Shown piece by piece: positions 34,856 through 43,512 of a DNA stretch of 64,000 nt. The stretch spans positions 62,001 to 126,000 of the forward strand of contig CBDCJB010000013.1 in assembly GCA_965217605.1 (NCBI GenBank), read 5' to 3'. This DNA is from JAYYZW01 sp965217605 (GTDB taxonomy: Bacteria > Pseudomonadota > Gammaproteobacteria > Ga0077536). Position numbers and translations under genes: made by a program. Below the pieces are notes generated by a model. The model saw nothing but the letters and a program-made list of their open reading frames with translations, was not told where the DNA came from and searched no databases. Positions within the stretch are counted from its first letter, which is position 1, and every line of letters begins with the position of its first letter.

Positions 34856-35845
34856 CTACAACCCCGCCTGCTCCTTCACGTAAAGGGCTATGGCCTCGTG
34901 CGTCGCAAACCAAACGTCCCCTTTGTCCTTCATATACGTAATGAGCTCATCGAGCATCGTGATCCGATAGCGATGTCCGATCACCTGCGGGTGCATGGTC
35001 AGCATGTACAAGGTGCCTTCCTCGTGGGCGACGTCGAACTCGCCCTTCCAGATCGATAAGACGTCCTGCGCATTGCGTAACGCGACGTGATTCTTTGGCC
35101 AACTGATCTGGAACATGGGCCAATCATCAAGGATCCATTCGACGGGTAATTCGATGAGCCCGGTTTCCTTACCGCCTTCCATCAGCATGTAGGGGCGTTC
35201 GTCGGCCATCATGCTGCTTTCATACAGAAACCCCATCTCCTTTACGATCTTGATCGTCGAATCGGTCAAATCCCAGGCAGCGGATCGGAATCCAACCGGT
35301 TTACGCCCGACGTGTTTCTCGAAAATCTCCATCGCCTGCTTGTAGATCCGGCGTTCATCGGCTTCATTCAGGAGCATTGGGTTTTCGTGTACGAACGAGT
35401 GGAAGCCGATTTCGTATTCCGGATGCTTGAGGAGCTCCGGTATCAGTTCCTTGTGCAGCTCCATTGACATCGCCGGAAGAAAAAACGTCGCGGGAATGTC
35501 GTGTTTTTTGAGCAACTTAAGTACCCGCGGTTGCGCCGTGCGCGCACCGTATTCGCCGCGCGACATGTAAGAGGGACTCGACACGCCCTGGAATCCGATC
35601 CACACGGGTTCTGTATCGATGTCGAACGACAAGCTGACGGCGACGCGCGCACCGTTGGGCCAGCTCTTGGGAGATAGATCGCGCCCGGCGCGCACCCGGC
35701 TGACGAGCTCTATGATTTTCTCCGGCGCCCAGTTATAGATGGGATCCCCTTTACTTTCTTCGTGTGCGATGGTCGTCGCTGGTACAGACACGAGCATCGC
35801 CACGACCGCGATCTTCAGGACTGACAGGGAAACTATTGTTCTCAT
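34856..35845 (-). CDS. Exported polysaccharide deacetylase (NodB-like)
   Basis: 329 residues with a signal peptide (IAVVAMLVSVPATTIAHE), so periplasmic or secreted. NodB-type motifs: SLSFDIDTEPVW (catalytic/metal aspartates), EIGFHSFVHENP (metal histidines), GFRSAAWDLTDST (motif 3) and MLTMHPQVIGHR near the C-terminus. The family de-N-acetylates or hydrolyses sugar or amide substrates; the HSFVHE and GFRS forms are close to those of exported peptidoglycan/polysaccharide deacetylases and PuuE-like enzymes. The TAG stop lies in a REP-like repeat. Confidence 0.85.
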   Translation of the reverse strand: MRTIVSLSVLKIAVVAMLVSVPATTIAHEESKGDPIYNWAPEKIIELVSRVRAGRDLSPKSWPNGARVAVSLSFDIDTEPVWIGFQGVSSPSYMSRGEYGARTAQPRVLKLLKKHDIPATFFLPAMSMELHKELIPELLKHPEYEIGFHSFVHENPMLLNEADERRIYKQAMEIFEKHVGRKPVGFRSAAWDLTDSTIKIVKEMGFLYESSMMADERPYMLMEGGKETGLIELPVEWILDDWPMFQISWPKNHVALRNAQDVLSIWKGEFDVAHEEGTLYMLTMHPQVIGHRYRITMLDELITYMKDKGDVWFATHEAIALYVKEQAGL

Positions 35846-35937
35846 TACGCTCTCCTCCCGTTATGCGTATCGCCATATCGTAAGCGGCGATTTTAAATTA
35901 CATTGACGATTGAATCGTAAACATCAAGCCGTTCATC

Positions 35938-36981
35938 GTGCGTATCTTAACCACAATTCCACAACATAACTTACTCGCCTCCAAGGCCGGGGCGGAGGCG
36001 GTGGAAGCGCGCGGTTTCTCCGGCATCAGTACGCTGGAAAATCGCCACGACCCCTTCATGCCGCTAGCCGTTGCTGCGACCTGTACGCGGCGCGTCGAGC
36101 TTTCGACCGGTATCGCGATCGCATTTCTGCGCTCGCCCATGTCGACGGCCCACATCAGTTGGGATCTGAACGAGGCCTCGCAGGGCCGCTTTGTATTGGG
36201 TCTGGGAACACAGATCCGCGCACATAATGAAAAGCGCTTCAGCGTACCCTGGGGTCCGCCGGTCCCGCGCCTGCGCGAGTACGTGCAGTCGCTGCGCGCA
36301 ATCTGGCGCGCATGGAAGACCGGCGAGCGCTTGCGCTACGAAGGCGAGCATTATCGCTTTACCCTGATGCCACCCAACTTCGTCCCCGAGGGATCCGATC
36401 GGCCCGCTCCGCCGATTACCCTCGCCGCGGTGGGGCCGGCAATGCTGAGACTCGCGGGCGAGGTGGGCGACGGTGTGCGGCTCCACCCCTTCTGCACGCG
36501 GAAGTATTTCGACGACACCATCAAGCCGCAGATTGCGCGAGGACTCGCCGTGAGTGGTAAGCCACGGTCGCACTTCGAGATCAACGGCGGCGGTTTCATC
36601 GCAACGGGTCCGGATGATGAAACGGTCGAACGCATGGCCGAGTGGGTTCGCTATCGGATCGGATTCTACGCATCGACGCCTGCCTACTGGCCGGTGTTAG
36701 ACGCCGAGGGCTACGCGGAACTCGGACCGAAGCTGAATCGTATGACCAAGCAGGGTGAATGGGACGGCCTGGCCGCAGCCGTGCCCGACGAACTGCTGCA
36801 CGCCTGTGCGGCCATCGGCCGGCACGATGAGATCACCCGCATCGTCGAACAGCGATTTGTCGGTATGGCCGACACGCTGCAGGCGAGCGCCAGTGCCGAA
36901 CATCCCTCGGACCTGCCCGCAGATCTCGTACAAGAGATCTGTGCGTTGCCGGCCGTATTTACGGGCTTTCGACCTGATTAG
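35938..36981 (+). CDS. TIGR03617-type LLM flavin/F420-dependent oxidoreductase
   Basis: 347 residues from GTG 35938. Luciferase-like barrel with AVEARGFSGISTLENRHDPF, TGIAIAFLRSPMSTAHISWD and GRFVLGLGTQIRAHNEKRFS, all diagnostic of the MSMEG_2256-like group (TIGR03617), named for predicted F420 use, though outside Actinobacteria FMN is equally possible. Substrate unknown. A paralogue is at 63 kb. Its end overlaps the convergent soxB gene by 4 bases. Confidence 0.88.
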   Translation: MRILTTIPQHNLLASKAGAEAVEARGFSGISTLENRHDPFMPLAVAATCTRRVELSTGIAIAFLRSPMSTAHISWDLNEASQGRFVLGLGTQIRAHNEKRFSVPWGPPVPRLREYVQSLRAIWRAWKTGERLRYEGEHYRFTLMPPNFVPEGSDRPAPPITLAAVGPAMLRLAGEVGDGVRLHPFCTRKYFDDTIKPQIARGLAVSGKPRSHFEINGGGFIATGPDDETVERMAEWVRYRIGFYASTPAYWPVLDAEGYAELGPKLNRMTKQGEWDGLAAAVPDELLHACAAIGRHDEITRIVEQRFVGMADTLQASASAEHPSDLPADLVQEICALPAVFTGFRPD

Positions 36982-38666
36982 CGAACGATCTGCACCGCCG
37001 TATTCGGCGCGACGTGTACGGCGTCGCCGTGCCGCTCGATATGCGCACCGACGACATCGTAAACCGCAGGTCCCTCGACCCCTTCGTTGACCGAAGCCCA
37101 CCCGGCGACGACATACTCACGCGACGGTTCGATCGGTTCGCCGCCCGGGAACTTGGTCAATTTCTCGATGCGTTGTCCCATTTTCGCCTGTGCGCGCAAC
37201 TGATATCCGAGCCCGGCAACGCGCACCATGTCACCGCCTTGCCGGTAATAGGGATCGGGATTGAACAGGTTATCGGCGACGTCTTCGAGCACCGCCTTGA
37301 GTTCGGCGCCGGACAAGGTCCTGCGGTACACGTTGGGATAGGTAATCGCCGTCTGGTTAAACACGTCGTCACCCGTGATGTGCTGCCCCGGCAGGAGCGA
37401 GGCGCCCCAACGAAAGCCGGGCGAAAACGCAATCTCGGCGTCACGCGCTTCGACTATGGCCTGACAGATCAGATCGTCGAACGTGCCGTTGAGGTTACCG
37501 CGACGATAGAGCAGTGATTGGGTGGTACCGAGCACGCGCTCCAGGGTCTCCTGGTGAGGGCCGCGGATCCGTTCGACGCGTGCGCGCATGTCGCGATCAG
37601 GCGTGATCGCATCGGCGAACACCGGGATCAGCTTGTAGCGATAATCGATAACGCGGCCGTGCTTCACCTCGAGGTCCAGGCGCGACAGAAACTTGCCGTG
37701 CGAACCGGATGCGACCAGGAGCGTCTCGTCGACTTCGACCACGGCCGGCAAGGCGTCGTGGGTATGCCCGGTCAGAATGACGTCGATACCGCGCACGCGT
37801 CCGGCGAGTTTGCGGTCGATGTCGAAACCGTTGTGACTCAACAGGACGACCAGTTCCGCGCCGCGTCCGCGTGCGGCATCGACGTTCGCGCGCAATGCGT
37901 CCTCGCGCACGCCGAAGGACCAGGCGGGTATCTTGTAGCGTGGATTCGCGATCGGCGTATAGGGATACGCCTGCCCGATCACCGCAATCTTTACGCCGCC
38001 GCGTTCGAAATAAGCCGTCGACTCGAACACGGCTTCGTCCCACTCGTTATCGAACACGTTCTCTGCAAGCATTGGAAAATCGAGCGATTCAATCAACGCC
38101 TTGACGCGCGCCTCACCGTAAGTGAATTCCCAATGGGCAGTCATGGCATCGACGCCCAGCGCATTCATCGCTCCCGCCATATCCGCCCCCTGCGTCATGA
38201 GCGCGGTATAGGACCCCTGCCAGGTGTCGCCACCGTCCAGCAACAGCGTGTTGTGTTCGCGCTCTTGGCGGATCGCGTCGATCAGGGTCGCGAGACGATC
38301 GATTCCACCGACGCGGCCATAACTCGCCGCGAGGGCGGCGAAGTCCTCGCTCGTCAACGCATAAGCCAAGGCACTGCCCGGTTCGATACCGTAGTGGTTG
38401 AGGTAATCCGCACCGGTCAAATGGGGCGGCCGGCCCGCGGCCTCACCCACGCCGACGTTGACCGCCGGTTCACGAAAATATACGGGTTCGAGCTGCGCGT
38501 GGATGTCGGTGAAATGCAGTAGCGTGACTTGCCCGAGCGGATCGAAACGCAGCAATTCCGTCTGGCTGAGCCGCTGCCGCGCCAAGGCTCGAGCGGCGTT
38601 GCCGAACGTCACGCCCGCTGCGCCGAGGGCGAGCGTCATCTGTAGAAAAGCGCGCCGGTCGTGCAT
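36978..38666 (-). CDS. soxB: Thiosulfohydrolase SoxB
   Basis: 562 residues. Tat signal (HDRRAFLQMTLALGAAG) then the 5'-nucleotidase-like fold with SoxB-specific sequence: LHFTDIHAQLEPVYFREP, AYALTSEDFAALAASYGRVG, LLLDGGDTWQGSYTALMTQG, VDAMTAHWEFTYGE, LLSHNGFDIDR, ILTGHTHDALP and SPGFRWGASLLPGQ. SoxB is the di-manganese periplasmic enzyme that releases sulfate from SoxYZ-bound thiosulfate. No soxAX, soxYZ or soxCD is in the window, so it is an isolated copy here. ATG 38666 begins about 28 bp after the truncated end of the flavin monooxygenase gene. Confidence 0.92.
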   Translation of the reverse strand: MHDRRAFLQMTLALGAAGVTFGNAARALARQRLSQTELLRFDPLGQVTLLHFTDIHAQLEPVYFREPAVNVGVGEAAGRPPHLTGADYLNHYGIEPGSALAYALTSEDFAALAASYGRVGGIDRLATLIDAIRQEREHNTLLLDGGDTWQGSYTALMTQGADMAGAMNALGVDAMTAHWEFTYGEARVKALIESLDFPMLAENVFDNEWDEAVFESTAYFERGGVKIAVIGQAYPYTPIANPRYKIPAWSFGVREDALRANVDAARGRGAELVVLLSHNGFDIDRKLAGRVRGIDVILTGHTHDALPAVVEVDETLLVASGSHGKFLSRLDLEVKHGRVIDYRYKLIPVFADAITPDRDMRARVERIRGPHQETLERVLGTTQSLLYRRGNLNGTFDDLICQAIVEARDAEIAFSPGFRWGASLLPGQHITGDDVFNQTAITYPNVYRRTLSGAELKAVLEDVADNLFNPDPYYRQGGDMVRVAGLGYQLRAQAKMGQRIEKLTKFPGGEPIEPSREYVVAGWASVNEGVEGPAVYDVVGAHIERHGDAVHVAPNTAVQIVR

Positions 38667-38694
38667 CAATTGCGCACCGCCGGCGTCTCAACCG

Positions 38695-40078
38695 GCAACC
38701 GGACATCCAGATGGTGCCACCCATCGCGTTCTTGATCGCCTGGTTGAATCGCGCGGCGGCATCGTCACGCGGCTTGATCGCCGTCGCCTTACCTTCGCGC
38801 CACAGATTCACGAGCTGCATGATGTAGTCCATCTGCGCCTCCGGCGATCGTGATCAGAGAGAAGTTGTCGATGGGACTGTTGGGGCCGATGAGCATGAAA
38901 AAATTCGGGAAGCCGGGCAACGCGATCGAGCGGTGCGCCTGCGCACCGTTTTCCCACGCCTCGTCGATGGTCAATCCGTTCTCTCCGATCATCTCCATCG
39001 GGCGCATGAAGTTGTGCGGTTTGAAGCCGGTCGCGAGGACCAGCACATCGAGTTCGTGCAGGCGGCCGTCCGTAGTGCGCACGCCAGCGGGCTCGACCCG
39101 TTCTATCCCTTCGGTCACGAGCTCCGCGTTAGCTTGCTGTAGTGCTTCGTAAAAACCATTAGCGAAGATCAGTCGCTTGCAGGCGGCCTGGTAGGTGGGT
39201 CGGAGTTTCTCTCGAAGTACCGGGTCCTTGACCTTCGACTCCAGATTATGGCGGCAGACCCATGCGATGAACTTGAGTAAAGGCTTGTGCCCAATGACCG
39301 CTTTGGCGAAAAACCAGTCGAAGAACAGTTTGCAGTAGAAGCCGCGTAACCAACTGGCGAGCCAGGGACGTTTGCGCAGGCGTTCCTTGTGCTTCTCCGT
39401 GTAAATGCGATCGGGCGTGGGATAGATCCTCTGCGCCGTGCGTTGGAACAGGGTCAGTTTTTCCGCGATCTTTTGCACCTGGGGTGTAATTTGCACCGCG
39501 GTCGATCCGGTGCCCACCAATCCGACCCGCTTGCCCGTCAAATCGACGTCCGCGTCCCAACGCGCCGTATGGAACATGTCGCCGGCGAACGAATCGAGGC
39601 CGTCTATGTTCGGATACTGGATGTGGTGCAACACGCCGCTCGCGCAGATCACGATGTCCGCGTGAACCGTATCCCCATTTTTAGCCTCGAGGCGCCAGCC
39701 GGCATCGACGTACGTCGCTTTGACGAGCTCGGTGTTGAACCGAATGTTTTCATAGAGGTTGTATTTCTTGGCGACGCGCTCGAAGTAGGTAAAGATCTCC
39801 GGTCCGCGGGCGTACCGGTGGCTCCACTCGGGGTTGGGTTCGAAGGAGTAGGTGTAGGCGTGCGCCGGTACGTCGCATGACAGGCCCGGATAACGGTTGT
39901 CGCGCCATGTACCGCCGATATTGTCCGCCTTCTCGTAAATGGTCACATCGGTGATCCCCGCTTCGTGCATCTGGATGGCAGCGAGCAAGCCGGACATGCC
40001 GGCGCCGACGATGACGACCTTGGGTTTGTGTTTGATACCGGCGGGCAATTCCGGAGCGACCTGAATCTCGGCATTCAT
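38695..40078 (-). pseudogene. Flavin-containing/Baeyer-Villiger-type monooxygenase, frameshifted and 3'-truncated
   Basis: From ATG 40078 (MNAEIQVAPELPAGIKHKPK): FAD motif VVIVGAGMSGLLAA, IGGTWRDNRYPGLSCDVPAH, NADPH motif VGLVGTGSTAVQI, and the BVMO-like FLRGFYC/WFFAKAV region, ending FFMLIGPNSPIDNFSLITIA. One extra base near 38841 shifts the frame; EAQMDYIMQLVNLWREGKAT and FNQAIKNAMGGTIWMSGC continue in the other frame. After that cysteine, family members have about 40 more residues (SWYLD...), here absent; soxB begins almost at once. So the gene has both a frameshift and a deleted end. Confidence 0.82.
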
Positions 40079-40171
40079 GCGCGTATACGCTCCCGATTGG
40101 GTTTCAGACGACAGCACGATAGCGATAACGCGCTTGACAAAGAATCGTAGCAAGTGCCACCGTTATAGACA

Positions 40172-40203
40172 TTTGGTGACAAACATCCACTTTTGGTGCC
40201 AAA
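40172..40203. promoter_or_regulatory. Tandem TTTGGTGnCAAA operator between the monooxygenase and AraC-type genes
   Basis: Two near-palindromic 12-mers, TTTGGTGACAAA (40172-40183) and TTTGGTGCCAAA (40192-40203), 20 bp centre to centre (two helical turns), lie in the divergent promoter region, the second ending 6 bp before the araC-type start codon. This is the spacing of AraC-family dimer sites and suggests auto-regulation plus control of the monooxygenase. Confidence 0.6.
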
Positions 40204-40209
40204 TCGGCG

Positions 40210-41244
40210 ATGACCCGCGCGGCCATTGAGCAACTCCTGATGCCCAACACCTACGTCAACTATATGGCGCGGGTGTTCGATGACCGCGTACGCTTGGTCG
40301 TGGGCACGCCCTTACTACCGGACGAGATCGCGGATCACCCTGATCCCATCCCGGTCGCGCACGTTCTGACCTGCGTCAAAAACGCACTCGCCATCGCGCC
40401 GAGCCCCGACTGGCATCTGCCCTGGGCCAAGAGCATGGCGGAACACTTTCACGGCCCCGTTACGATGGCGCTCGTCCATGCGCCGACCTTGGGCCATGGC
40501 CTGGAAGCGCTGGTGAGCTACATGCCAAAGCGCGTGCCTTACCACCACTGGCAGTGCGCGGTCGAAAACGGCATGTTTTACTGCGAGCTGCAGGAACTCA
40601 TCGAATTCGGGCCGGTACGCGCGATCGTGATCGAGATTCCGATCCTGGTCATGCATGAATACGTCTACACGATCTGCGGCGGCGTGATCGACGGCGCGCA
40701 CGTCGAGCTCAAATACCCGCCGACGAAATACGTCGAAAGTTATACGAAATACTTCAATTGCCCCATCGAGTTCGACGCACCACGGAACGCCTTCGTCGTT
40801 CCCGAGGCGTGGCTCGCGATCAAGAACCCGGGTTACGAAGAAAGCAGCTGGCAATCGGCCTTGCGGCGTTGTGAGCAAACCTCGTCGCTTTCGCGCGAGC
40901 AGGATACCCTGACCCGCGTGCGCCGGGAGATCTTCAATTACATTGAATCGGATTCGGATCAGAGTGCACCGCCGAACTTGAAGGCCATGGCGGCCGCTCT
41001 GCACGTTTCATCGCGCACCTTGATCCGGCGCTTACGCGAAGCCGGTACGACCTATCAAGCATTGGTGGACGATATCCAGATGGAACGCGCAAAAGCGCTG
41101 CTCGGTAACGGGCATTACCGGATCTATGACGTCGCCGGCGAACTCGGATATCAAGATCCGGCCAGCTTTGGACGTTCGTTCAAACGCTGGTTCGGCATGA
41201 CGCCCGGCGCTTATCGTGCGGCGGTTGGTGTCAAACGGCGATGA
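40210..41244 (+). CDS. AraC-family transcriptional regulator
   Basis: 344 residues: an N-terminal ligand-binding region of the Arabinose_bd-like type (about 1-190) and a C-terminal HTH_18 domain (about 240-340) with MAAALHVSSRTLIRRLREAG, DVAGELGYQDPASFGRSFKR and WFGMTPGAYR. It is divergent from the flavin monooxygenase gene, a common arrangement for local control, with tandem operator-like repeats between. The ligand is unknown, and its likely target is now a broken gene. Confidence 0.92.
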   Translation: MTRAAIEQLLMPNTYVNYMARVFDDRVRLVVGTPLLPDEIADHPDPIPVAHVLTCVKNALAIAPSPDWHLPWAKSMAEHFHGPVTMALVHAPTLGHGLEALVSYMPKRVPYHHWQCAVENGMFYCELQELIEFGPVRAIVIEIPILVMHEYVYTICGGVIDGAHVELKYPPTKYVESYTKYFNCPIEFDAPRNAFVVPEAWLAIKNPGYEESSWQSALRRCEQTSSLSREQDTLTRVRREIFNYIESDSDQSAPPNLKAMAAALHVSSRTLIRRLREAGTTYQALVDDIQMERAKALLGNGHYRIYDVAGELGYQDPASFGRSFKRWFGMTPGAYRAAVGVKRR

Positions 41245-41286
41245 ACCCGTCGTTTAGACACGATCAACATTAACGGAAACACTACG

Positions 41287-41619
41287 ATGCACCCGTATCT
41301 CGTTCTCGGTCTAGCCATCTGTACGGAAGTCGCCGCCACGAGCGCGCTCAAGGCGTCGGCGCAATTCACCAACCTGTGGCCCAGCGTCATCGTTGTCGTC
41401 GGGTACGGTATTTCGTTTTACCTGTTGATGATCGTGCTCGAATCGATCGCGGTCGGCGTCGCCTATGCGGCATGGTCGGCGCTCGGTATCGTTTTGGTCA
41501 CCTTGATCGCGATTCCGCTTTACCGGCAAATTCCGGACGCTGCGGCGATTATCGGCATGACCTTGATCATCGCGGGCGCGGTCGTCATTCACCTCTATTC
41601 CGACACGGCGAGAATCTGA
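41287..41619 (+). CDS. Small multidrug resistance (SMR) efflux protein
   Basis: 110 residues with four transmembrane helices. The essential glutamate is at position 14 in AICTEVAATSALK, and GISFYLLMIVLESIAVGVAY plus AAWSALGIVLVTL match EmrE/QacE. SMR proteins are proton-coupled antiparallel dimers exporting quaternary cations or guanidinium. Here the position-4 segment ends IAGAVVIHLYSD as in the multidrug branch. Two bases separate its stop from the NUDIX gene, so the two are co-transcribed. Confidence 0.9.
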   Translation: MHPYLVLGLAICTEVAATSALKASAQFTNLWPSVIVVVGYGISFYLLMIVLESIAVGVAYAAWSALGIVLVTLIAIPLYRQIPDAAAIIGMTLIIAGAVVIHLYSDTARI

Positions 41620-41621
41620 CC

Positions 41622-42272
41622 ATGTCTCACGTACGACCGCGCGACGCGGCCAGCCTGGTCATTCATCGCAGGCGCCGCACCCACCATGAAGTGCTGATGG
41701 GCCGGCGCGGCAGCAAGGCGCGATTCAAACCGGGCGTGTATGTCTTTCCCGGCGGTGTGCTCGAACGCTCCGACTACCACGCGCGTCCGGCAGGCCCACT
41801 CGAAGCTGCAATCCCGCCGCAGCTCGCCGTGGCTAATTCGTCAACCAAGGCCAATGCGCTCGCGATGGCAGCAGTACGTGAGGCGTTTGAAGAGGCCGGC
41901 CTGCTGTTCGGCGTACCCGGAGATATCGGCGGCGCCACCCACGCGACCTGGAATGAATTTCGCCGTCGTGAAGTCGCGCCCGATCTCCGCGAACTCACGT
42001 TTGTCGGCCGCGCCATCACGCCGAGTTTTCAACCCATTCGCTTTCACGCCCGCTTCTTCTCGGTCGATGCCGGCCACTTGGAGGGTGATCTCAAGGGTGA
42101 CGGGGAACTTGAAGATCTGCACTGGGTCCGGATCGATCGACCCACCGGCCTCGAACTCATGATCGTGCAGGAGATGATCATGAAGACGCTCAACGAGCGC
42201 TTGTCGGGCCGCAACGCACCTTCGCAACGGCTGTTCTTCAATTGGGGACGGCGCAATATTATCGACGCGTAG
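41622..42272 (+). CDS. NUDIX hydrolase
   Basis: 216 residues. After VYVFPGGVLERSDYHARPAG comes the NUDIX box AAVREAFEEAGLLFG (the REUXEEXGU core is complete; the leading glycine is not at the expected distance). The long insertion before the box and the C-terminal LEDLHWVRIDRPTGLELM resemble NUDT19/RNA-pyrophosphohydrolase-like and CoA-type hydrolases of about 220-250 residues. It probably cleaves a nucleoside-diphosphate-linked metabolite such as acyl-CoA. The TAG stop is part of a REP-like repeat. Confidence 0.86.
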   Translation: MSHVRPRDAASLVIHRRRRTHHEVLMGRRGSKARFKPGVYVFPGGVLERSDYHARPAGPLEAAIPPQLAVANSSTKANALAMAAVREAFEEAGLLFGVPGDIGGATHATWNEFRRREVAPDLRELTFVGRAITPSFQPIRFHARFFSVDAGHLEGDLKGDGELEDLHWVRIDRPTGLELMIVQEMIMKTLNERLSGRNAPSQRLFFNWGRRNIIDA

Positions 42273-42357
42273 CCTGGATGAAGCGCAGCCGAGTCCGGGA
42301 AATCGCAGGTTAAATCAAGCCGCCCCCGAATTCCGCTACGCTTCATCCAGGCTACGC
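42270..42357. repeat. REP-like inverted repeat pair (locus 5)
   Basis: Two inverted units (42269-42300 and about 42325-42357) separate the convergent NUDIX and MFS genes. Each unit's TAG in GCGTAGCCTGGATG is the stop codon of the gene it touches (42270-42272 on plus, 42352-42354 on minus). Confidence 0.85.
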
Positions 42358-43512
42358 AGTAAGCGTTTCCTCGACGTAACGGAAGATCACGGCACCGCCC
42401 GCTGCGCCCAAAGCACCGACGCATAATGCCGCCGCGTAGAGTGGCGCCATGGTCACGACCGCGCTCACCGCTAACGGTCCGGTGGCGCTGCCGAGATCGG
42501 TCAGGAAGCGCCAAATGCCGAGAAATTCACCGCGTCGACCGGGCGGCGCGAGATCCGTGCCCAGGGTCATCACGATACCGGTCGAAAGCCCATTAGCTAT
42601 ACCGAGCGCAACCGCAACGGCGGCCAATGTATAAAAGCTGTGCGCGAAGGCCAGTGCAGCCAGCGATCCTGCGAACAAGAACGAACTCGGCACCGCCGTC
42701 GCGCGGCGTCCCCAGCGATCCATGATCACGCCGGCGGGATAGAACAGGACAACGTCGATCAATGCCGATAGCGACACCACGAAGCCGATAGCGGTCGTTG
42801 CCAGCCCGAGGTCCGCGCCGATCAACGGAATGAGAACGGTGCGCGAAGCGCGCATCAGCATGAAGGCGACGGCGGCGACGCCCGCCGTCGCGAACACGCG
42901 GCGATGGGCATACGCGAGTTCACCGATAGCGCGCCAGCGCTGCGCTTTCACGGCGGGTCGATCGTCAATGGCCGATACGGCGATACAGGCAAACGCGAAG
43001 ATGACCGCTGTCGCAATGCACAAGAAGGTCGCTTTGAAACCGATCAGGTCCGCCAACCCGGCGCCGGCCAGCGGTCCGACCAGCGCTGAGACCCGCATGA
43101 CGCCGGCGATCATCGCGATCACACGCCCGCGTTCGCGCGCCTCACACACGGCAGTCACGTAAGACATCCGGCCGAGTAGAAACGTACTGCTGCCGGCGCC
43201 GTTCAGGAATGCGATTACATAGAACCAGGCTACTTCATCCGCCAACGCATACATGAGGTAGGACACGCCCATCAACACCACGGCCATCAACATGATGACG
43301 CGGTCCCCGACTCGCGCGGCGAGGAGCCCGGCCGGAATGTCGAACACCATCATGCCGATGCCGCGCAGACCGACCACGGCGGACGCCGCGGCAACGCCGC
43401 CGAGGTCGAGCACGTACAGCGGAAGCAGGATTAATACGGCCTGCGCAGGGATACCGAGCAGCACGGCCGGTACGTAAACAGGCCAGAGCAGTTCGCGGTG
43501 AATGCGCCTCAC
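42352..43512 (-). CDS. Major facilitator superfamily transporter (12 helices)
   Basis: 386 residues from GTG 43512, which overlaps the upstream exporter's TGA by 4 bases. Twelve hydrophobic helices with VGLRGIGMMVFDIPAGLLAA followed by ARVGDRVIM (a motif-A-like loop) and DRWGRRATAVPSSFLFAGSL in the second half. The sequence type is that of DHA1-like drug or metabolite exporters; the substrate cannot be given. Translational coupling with a 14-helix exporter suggests a common function. Confidence 0.88.
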   Translation of the reverse strand: MRRIHRELLWPVYVPAVLLGIPAQAVLILLPLYVLDLGGVAAASAVVGLRGIGMMVFDIPAGLLAARVGDRVIMLMAVVLMGVSYLMYALADEVAWFYVIAFLNGAGSSTFLLGRMSYVTAVCEARERGRVIAMIAGVMRVSALVGPLAGAGLADLIGFKATFLCIATAVIFAFACIAVSAIDDRPAVKAQRWRAIGELAYAHRRVFATAGVAAVAFMLMRASRTVLIPLIGADLGLATTAIGFVVSLSALIDVVLFYPAGVIMDRWGRRATAVPSSFLFAGSLAALAFAHSFYTLAAVAVALGIANGLSTGIVMTLGTDLAPPGRRGEFLGIWRFLTDLGSATGPLAVSAVVTMAPLYAAALCVGALGAAGGAVIFRYVEETLTA

